From Owenia fusiformis (Eukaryota; Annelida; Polychaeta; Sabellida; Oweniidae), in NCBI GenBank assembly GCA_903813345.2, contig CAIIXF020000003.1:33348159-33412158 (forward strand): 64,000 bases of DNA. The letters run 5' to 3'. Under the pieces are notes generated by a model. The model saw nothing but the letters and a program-made list of their open reading frames with translations, was not told the DNA's origin and searched no databases. A program made the translations under genes and the position numbers. This document shows positions 56,968 to 64,000 of this stretch, piece by piece. Position 1 is the first letter of the stretch. Each line of letters opens with the position of its first letter.

Positions 56968-59900
56968 TCATTTAGCGAGATGTTGGAAAGCATCCGTGTG
57001 TTTGTTGGAATGGGTTATATCCCAGCGACCTAGCCAAGGCCCAGTTACAATTGTGTTGAATTCGTCAGTCTTGCTCGGAGTCTGGAAAGTGAGTAGACAC
57101 AATGACTATATGGCTAAGATGAATGTAATATGCATGGTTCAAATAATACAAAATGATGCCCAACTTTATCTCTTAATTCTCCATACAGAAGGTGACATGA
57201 TTTGTTTGGGTTGCAACGAAAGGTAACTGGTCAACTCAACCCCAAGTCAACTCAACCCAAGTCAACTCAACCCTTAGTCAAGTCGACCCCAAGTCAAGTC
57301 AACCCTTAGTCAAGTCGACCCAAAGTCATCTCGACCCTTAGTCAACTCGACCCCAAGTCATCTCAACCCTTGGTCATCTCAACCCTTAGTCAACTCGACC
57401 CCACCATAAAAAACAAATAGATATACTATTTTCATGGTATGATATTGATGAATTTTGAAAGAATGAGGGACTAAAATGCTAATTTTCCAAAATAACATTA
57501 TCAACTATTGAAGTTTCTGCTTAACGTATTTATAATTTTCATAAATAACAAAATAATATTTGATTAATCTTAATAGGACTATTCACGATGCTATACATAT
57601 ATTTCACCCCTTCATATTTGAGCTTGTTTAATCTCTCTGAAAAAATTATCTGTACACTTTTCTGTTATACCGAAATTGTTGCAACAGTATTTTTGACAAC
57701 AGGTAACTTATGCAACATGTGCATTGTGCCAACATCCATCCATTACTTTGTATTGAATGATTATATATTTTGATAATAATAATAAACAATATGATTCGGT
57801 TCAAATCTTCCTTCTGATCTACAGGCGATAGAAATGTTTATTTTTTTGAAGTAAGATTTTAAAACAAGACTGAACAAACAATGGGATTTATGTTTTTCTA
57901 TTTTCCATTATCTTACTCATATGTCAGGTGTCATAAACAATCAGATTGGGATTTTATGATCCAGTTTAAATCTTCGTTTTGATCTATAGGTGACAGAAAT
58001 GTATTTTTCTTTGAAGTTTGATTTCAAATCAAACTGCACAAACAATTAGACTATATTGTATTTTAATCTACTTAAAACAAGTAAAATCATTTGGGTCGAC
58101 TTGACCAAGGGTTGAGTTGACCAAGGGTTGAGATGACTTGGGGTCGAGTTGACTAAGGGTCGAGATGACTTGGGGTCGACTTGACTAAGGGTCGACTTGA
58201 CTTGGGGTCGACTTGACTAAGGGTTGAGTTGACTTGGGTTGAGTTGACTTGGGGTTGAGTTGACCAGGAAGCCAACGAAACACGTCTGATATTGTCAAAC
58301 ATACCTTACTCTTTTGGCAAATTAAAACCAGAGATTGTTGGTTTGAAGACATAGTAGACGTTTTAAATGTTTTTAACGTTTTAAAACTCAGAAACAGATA
58401 TTATCATAGAAACCCTTTTAGGGGTGAGATCAGATCTCCTTTATAACATTGATCAAATTCAATGGGAAAAATTTATCACTCTTTGTGGCAAGCATATTAA
58501 GCATATCGTCGCATGAGAATAACTTTGTACTATCTCACATTTTTACGGAACTGAGAAATCAAGGTTTGAAAGTTTAGAGGTCTGTATCTTACTTAGTATT
58601 GCTATGTGAAACTTGATTTTTTGTATGTCATCTGGTCTCACCCTAGAGATATCCTATATGAAATATCATACCTTGAAACAATTTACAAGATCCTTTTTTA
58701 AAACTATGGAAATGGAGTTGATACAATTTCCCACCGGAATAACAGCTTATTTCTAATTTCAAATTGTCATATCTGATATCAACTGTTTCAACCAATCAAC
58801 TCTCTAAGAATTGGTCATGTGACTTGCAAAACTTGGAGTTATAACAATCTTATATTAAAACAAAGTATGCCAATATGCATGTTATGTTTTTCTGTTTGTC
58901 TGGAGATGGTACAATTTCACACTGAATTCTAGCTTAATGAGAGGGAATTGAGATGGGGCATGTATCTGAGATGAAAGCCTGTGTTTCAAATAGTAAAATT
59001 CCATGTCTATCTCAATTTTTTTGAAAATGGCAGTTAATACAAAGTTATTCTCACGCGACGATATGTTAAATACATTTTTAAATTAGAACATATCCATAAA
59101 TTGATATAATTTGTAATAGTGAGGTTTTTATATTTACTCATGCAAATGTATCATAAAATATAATGTAGTGCTGTTATTTTCATTATTGTATATTATATTG
59201 TTTTGTATTTATATGTCATGTATAATGTTTAACTCTCCATAGTTTGGAGGAAATATAGATTAAACAAACAAACAAACAACCAAACAAACAAACAATAGCG
59301 TCTTCCGGATTTCAAACGTTTGTACCTCTTTGTAAAATTTCTTTTGCCAGACTTCCTTCCTATTTACAGAGAGAAACTTTTCCCAATCTGGTTGAAGATT
59401 TGGCTGTTTTGGATCGCGGAAGAGAATACCATCTTGGATATCATAGAAACCATAAATATCATTGGGTGACTGCCACCTCAAATCCATACTCCAACGTACG
59501 TCATTTGAAATATTTGGAAGACTGAAAATAAAAATTTGTTTAGTTCTTATGCTAAAAATTAATTCACTGTATATTGAATGATAAAGTTTAAACCAGAAGG
59601 CGCGATCCAGGGAAAACAGCATATATCAAAACAAATAAACATCATGAAAGACAACAGATACATTCAAAGTTGAGTGAATTTTAAAAGACATCGGAGCTTT
59701 ATATATTTATTTGTTTGTAATACATTATGGTGTTATGTTGCTAGGTAAATGGAAAAAACAAATCTCGTCCATACGAGATTTATACGAGATCTACCTTCTG
59801 TGTGGCGTGAGTTGGTTGAAAAGCAAGAATCCTCCATATGGTACGTCACATGTGATAATATCATTCTTTAGGTCAGCACCTTAAATGAAAAAGTGGCAAT

Positions 59901-62463
59901 TCTCGTTTAATCCCCACCTAAAATGTAATCGTACCATCAGCAAAACATTATTGATACCGAAGAAATGTCATTGAATACTGTACTGTACAAATAAGGTACT
60001 GTACAAAAAGAATAATGGTACTAAAACAAGCCCCTGAAGTAAACTGCATCAAATGTCAGTGGTCATGATTGAGGCATGACATTATCATTGATGAAATCTT
60101 GTCTTTTTATTTATCCATATTGGTGTTTAATACCTCTATCAACTTTGAGATCTTTCTTTCAATAATTATTCAATTTCATTCAATTTTCTAAAAAATCAAA
60201 ATGTTTAGACATCGTTCGAGAATTTAAAATATAAACATGAATATATTTATTCAAATTGCACTTTTTGGTCTGAAATAACTTTTAACTGAGACTATTTTAT
60301 GAAGGTCCCAGCTTTTAACTATATTCTAGTTCTCATTTTTTAATGGTGAAGAGCATTCATGGGTTCTGCTTGCAAGTTATCACTCTGATAATTTTTAATC
60401 CAGTATCAAAAGTGGCAAGTTTTACTAAATATATACTTATCATAACGATATACCTTAAATTGTTTGAGAATAAAATACCCCAATAGATCAATATGATTTT
60501 CTATAGCAGGAGGTCAAAAAAGGACTGCCATATATATTTTATATGATATAAGCATAGTATTGCAATTCATACCCAATGTGTTTCTGATGTCATCTTCTGA
60601 AAGATCGATGTACCATGTATCACCTGGAGCACAGGTATGTCTTGCACAGCCTCGCCCATGGACACCCTTCACTACCTTGACAAACCAATGTTTCACTGAC
60701 ATAGTTGGCAATCGTTTATTATGTAGAAAATCCAAATTCTCATGATTGAAAAATTACATGACTCGTTAATGCAAACCGACCTCTGTCCTAAGCGAAAAGC
60801 ATAATGATAACTATGCGTATTATATACTCTAATTGTCTTATAGACCGATTAACGACTTTGTTTACACAAAGTTCCATTAAAATAACATTGTATTCGCTAT
60901 TGTCTTCAAATAACGGCTGTCGGCTACCGAATTAACCTACTATTTTATGGACAACTAATTTAAATACGAATAGTGCCCTTCACTGTTCCATTGATATTTA
61001 AATGAGTTGGTAATAAAACTGTAGTTTAATCTGGTAGCACACAGGCATTAGTTGTATTCTCGAATACAGAAGAACTCCCCCCGCGCGAATACAAAGGTAT
61101 ACTTTACAATTTTGGAGGCGATCCATGGGAATCGATGCTTCCAAGATTTTTATAAGGAGTGTACCTGCATTCCACCATTGTTAGCATGTGTGTTAAGGAA
61201 TGGAATCCACGCAGTCACTACTAGATGTTCGTATGAGTCTGCACTAAAGTATCCTGCGTCTGTAGAAGTTAATTATAACATACTTGTTGAAAGACTAAAT
61301 GTATTTCTATAGACGAGGGGTGATATACATGTATAGTTCTCATTATATCTCTATTTTCAAAACTTATTTAATTTTCAACAGTATTAAGTGTGACATAAAT
61401 GCGTTATTACAAATGGTTGCTATAGTAACCAAAAACAAAAAAGTAAAAACGTATGCTGGCATGGTTCAAGTTGAATGCTTCATTTAAATGAATACCTCTA
61501 TAGTCATACCTTGATGCCACGGGACGACCGTTCCCTCATTATTAGGAACTTTGGGTCGGAGATTCCACACAGGATGCCCTGCGATTTCCGGCCCTATCAA
61601 CTGCTCCATCATGTTAAGAATCCGTTCATTAGTCCACAATGTACCAAAACTCTAAATGACACAATCAGAATTAATCAAATATAAAATGATGCAGTTCATG
61701 TTTTATCATTAGTCAGAAATCAGAGAGAAAGGAGTCTAGTATGCAAAAGATTGGTATCGATATGGTGAACTTTTGGAACCAACGTTTCTCTTAAACCAGT
61801 CATCAAAAAATTCTGAAATTTTCACACATCGTCAATTTAATGGTCATCTTTTGAATAGTAACATTTTCTTTCAACTAGCTTCGGAAAGATATTTTATTTC
61901 ATTCTTAAGAATTGGTAGAAAGGAACAAAAAACAATTGAAAACAATTGCATTAAAGATAAAAAAAAGTTAACAAAAACAATACTAAATATAATAATTTTT
62001 GCTTTAAATTGTTGTCAATCAGTCAACATTATATAAAGGACCGTGTTTTACAGAATGTTTTCAATAATTGGTTTAAGAGAAAAACATTGTTGAATTCAGT
62101 TCACCATATCGATACAAATCCTTTACATGTATGGCGTCCTTGAAATATGAAATTTAAAATTTTAGGAGCCTGTGCAAATTTAGGTAGGTTCACTTCTTTA
62201 AATCAAACTGAATGTGAATAGCATATACACGGTGATATAACTTCATCATGTGTGTAAATAAATTATAGATAGGTCTGGTATTTTTAGCTTGGGAATCAAT
62301 GCCTATCTCTAGATGTAGTAGCATTGTTATTTCAACCCATATAACTTAAGACCTGCTCAAACCTGGTGGAACTTTCCCATCTTGAAGAAGAGAACAAACG
62401 CCCCTGGCCATTCCTCGTCCAATTTGGTCAATCTTTGGAATAAACCCTCGTTCTCGTGCAAAT
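56968..62463 (-). CDS. Phytanoyl-CoA dioxygenase family (PhyH-like), seven exons seen, 5' end missing
   Basis: Fe(II)/2-oxoglutarate-dependent dioxygenase; known relatives hydroxylate fatty acyl-CoAs or small metabolites, substrate here unknown. Exons: 62463-62353, 61649-61510, 61259-61165, 60675-60573, 59879-59795, 59521-59326, 57081-56968 (TGA). Phases close throughout, giving 280 residues after a partial first codon. The iron-binding His-X-Asp is WHQDAGYF at the 61510/61259 junction; the distal His is in LTPHRS and the 2-oxoglutarate-binding Arg is probably the one in DVRWSMDLRWQ. Other family marks are MMEQLIGPEIAGHPVWNLR, TAWIPFLNTHANNGGMQVVKG and the terminal GPWLGRWDITHSNKHT. The first 30-70 residues are missing; no fitting exon is seen before 62463, so it lies outside the window or was overlooked. 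The 2.2-kb last intron holds a foldback element. Shows no disabling change. Confidence 0.88.
57224..58272. mobile_element. Foldback element with arms made of GTCAACTCAACCC subrepeats
   Basis: The left arm 57226-57403 consists of about ten tandem ~17-bp subrepeats (AGTCAACTCAACCC, AGTCAAGTCGACCC, TTAGTCATCTCGACCC). The right arm 58092-58267 is the same array in reverse. The order of the variants matches outward from both ends for at least the first six. The middle (57404-58091) is AT-rich and contains a duplicated block (GATTCGGTTCAAATCTTC near 57790 and a relative near 57960). It lies in the last PhyH-like intron. The target duplication is unclear. Confidence 0.75.
58273..59240. other. Rest of the last PhyH-like intron
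   Basis: AT-rich, no exon or repeat recognised. Confidence 0.4.
59258..59296. repeat. Microsatellite (CAAA)n
   Basis: About nine near-perfect tetranucleotide copies just 3' of the sixth PhyH-like exon. They make a false reading-through tail in that exon's frame. Confidence 0.85.
61749..62120. mobile_element. ~370-bp MITE in first seen PhyH-like intron
   Basis: Inverted arms of about 70 bp share GTATCGATATGGTGAAC and TTTCTCTTAAACCA. A relative lies at about 55440-55600. Non-coding, ends not exactly defined. Confidence 0.6.
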
Positions 62464-62614
62464 CTGAAATTAAGTGCAGATATTTACAAGTTTTTCCATT
62501 AGCTCTTTCGCTTGCATGGTATTTATGATAACGATGTCGATATGCCATCTAGTACAAACTTTACAGCAAACAACACTGAGCATAACACATCAGAGGCGTG
62601 GTCAGCAGGAACTA

Positions 62615-63690
62615 AAAAATGAGCGATGCTAATTTAAAGGAATATTCCTTGCCAGACCCTTTCTCTCTTGATATGGTAGCTATAGTTTCCATATTTAGCA
62701 AAACATGGGAAAATGTTTTAATATGGTCAATATTGATCATTTAAAAATCTAGTGCTTATTTCCAGTAAGCTGCCATCTTTTAAGATTTCTTGCAGGAAGT
62801 GATGTCATCAACTCTCAACTTCTATAACCTTGCCCATAACAGTATAGGAAAGTAGCACAAAATCACTTCTAGACAAGTGATCATTACTTTCTGTGCAAAA
62901 ATATTTTGAGGGCTTGTCAACTTAGAATAAAAGAAGAGATTTTCAGAAGGATTAAATAAGATACGAAGTTGAAAAAGAATATTTAGCTGGTTTTGTAATT
63001 CTTAATAGCTCCTCACCTAATGCTATATGCAAAGTTGAGAGTCGATGACATCACTTCCTGTGTGAAATTTTAAAAGATGGCAGCTTACTGGAATTGAGCA
63101 TCATATTTCTAAGTGATCAAATTTGACCATATCAAAATATTTTTGCGTGTTTTGCTAAACATGGCAAGCATATATATGGTTATAGCTACCATATGAGGAG
63201 AGAGATGGTTTGGCAAGGAATATTCCTTTAAATGAGCGAGGCAAAGAGTTAAATGAACGAGGGAGAGTTAAATGAGCGAGGTAAGGAGTTTGATGAGCGA
63301 GGCAAAGAATTAAATGAGCGAGGCAAAGAGTTAAGAGTTAAATGAGCTAGGCAAAGAGTTAAATGAGCGAGGCAGAGTTAAATGAGTGAGGCAAAGAGTT
63401 AAATGAGCGAGGTAAGGAGTTTGATGAGCTAGGCAAAGAGTTAAATGAGCGATGCTAATTTAAATGAGCGAGGCAAAGAGTTAAATGAGCGAGGCAGAGT
63501 TAAATGAGCGAGGTAAGGAGTTTGATGAGCGAGGCAAAGAATTAAATGAGCGAGGAAAAGAGTTAAATGAGCTAGGCAAAGAGTTAAATGAGCGAGGCAG
63601 AGTTAAATGAGTGAGGCAAAGAGTTAAATGAGCGATTCTAATTTAAATGAGCGAGGCAAAGAGTTAAATGAGCAAGGTAAAGAGTTAAAT
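62615..63690. repeat. ~20-bp minisatellite (TTAAATGAGCGAGGCAAAGAG)
   Basis: About 23 units remain at 63230-63690 plus one at 62619-62637, separated by an inserted MITE. Variant units carry GAGCGATGCTAATT, GAGCTAGGC or GGTAAGGAGTTTGATGAGCG, and groups of units recur in the same order, so a higher-order repeat of about 170-190 bp is present. Confidence 0.8.
62638..63227. mobile_element. 590-bp MITE with TTAA target inserted in the minisatellite
   Basis: Ends AGGAATATTCCTTGCC and the inverse are flanked by TTAA (62634-62637 and 63228-63231). Arms are about 190 bp and share ATGGTAGCTATA and AAGATGGCAGCTTACTGGAA-type blocks. An intact unit GATGCTAATTTAAATGAGCG in the same array (about 63452-63471) is the empty site. 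The short perfect palindrome GGAATATTCC stands at each end. Non-coding. Confidence 0.85.
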
Positions 63691-63847
63691 TCAATATAGG
63701 TTATAATTTTCACAGGAAATAATATTTAATGAATTCGTTATTAACTTTACAAAGACTTGGATAGCAGTCTCATACGCCATATCATAGTACAAGTTAATAA
63801 TGACGATTGGTCATATGATCAATTTTGTTTTTCTTTCCATTGGTTAA
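63691..63847. other. Spacer, no gene seen
   Basis: AT-rich DNA between the minisatellite and the partial MITE. Confidence 0.4.
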
Positions 63848-64000
63848 CAGGGGAATGTCAATTTTCAAAAATCCATCAAATTCATCATCAATTTTCGACC
63901 TATCGTAATTGAGGAAAAAATTGAGAAAATTTGAGGTATTGGAAATAAAGTCAAGTTTTCCATCAATACCATAAGTATTTCCATCGCAGGTTAAGTAAAT
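63848..64000. mobile_element. Partial copy of the 28182-29023 MITE family, cut by window end
   Basis: Matches about 28790-28950 at roughly 85-90% (CAATTTTCGAC(C/T)TAT, GTAATTGAGGAAAAA, CGTAGGTTAAGTAAAT-like end CGCAGGTTAAGTAAAT) and continues beyond the window. Confidence 0.7.

Noticed and set aside
60573-60735. Longer version of the fourth seen PhyH-like exon starting at 60695 or further upstream
   Set aside because: The 60695 acceptor does not fit the phase of the preceding exon. The acceptor before 60675 does and produces the expected GGMQVVKG junction.
62615-63690. CRISPR-like array
   Set aside because: The units are contiguous ~20-bp tandem repeats without unique spacers, in an animal genome; it is a minisatellite.

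Overview
The window is nuclear DNA from an invertebrate animal. It is AT-rich, genes are split by GT-AG introns, homologues are of animal type, and the space between exons is packed with short inverted-repeat DNA transposons (MITEs, foldbacks), minisatellites and a LINE. I cannot fix the phylum; a marine lophotrochozoan or non-vertebrate deuterostome would fit. I see no bacterial, organellar or viral genome.

Layout. (1) 3.4-17.8 kb, plus strand: a glutathione synthetase gene (GSS) of about 11 exons. One intron holds a 6.45-kb non-coding element with 215-bp terminal inverted repeats and a 5-bp target duplication; another holds a 0.9-kb element with a 9-bp duplication. (2) 19.85-22.92 kb, minus strand, tail to tail with GSS: a complete four-exon speriolin-like gene (SPATC1/SPATC1L family). 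(3) 23.8-28.1 kb, minus strand: a complete nine-exon sarcosine oxidase-type flavoenzyme gene (PIPOX-like). (4) 28-52.6 kb, plus strand: three related single-exon SLC22 (organic ion transporter) genes. The first (32.0-33.7 kb) and third (50.9-52.6 kb) are intact. The middle one (37.1-46.2 kb) is a pseudogene broken by three insertions and a 2-bp deletion, and is a mosaic of its two neighbours. Its largest insertion, 6.4 kb, carries a tandem triplicated exon-like unit and an unrecognised gene for a multi-membrane-segment, Cys-rich protein, itself split by a 2.0-kb antisense LINE with a 10-bp target duplication. (5) 46.3-50.5 kb: a cluster of nested palindromic elements. (6) 57.0-62.5 kb, minus strand: seven exons of a phytanoyl-CoA dioxygenase family (PhyH) gene, whose 5' exon(s) are not seen. 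(7) 62.6-63.7 kb: a minisatellite with a TTAA-type MITE inserted in it.

The genes are separate housekeeping or metabolic loci, with no sign of an operon or a joint system. GSS uses glycine and a PIPOX-type oxidase can make it from sarcosine, but their adjacency proves no link. The most unusual parts are the mosaic SLC22 pseudogene with its layered insertions, the unknown gene inside it, and the large TIR element in GSS. Exon boundaries were read by hand from splice signals, reading phase and family resemblance; every reported phase closes, but none has been checked against transcripts.
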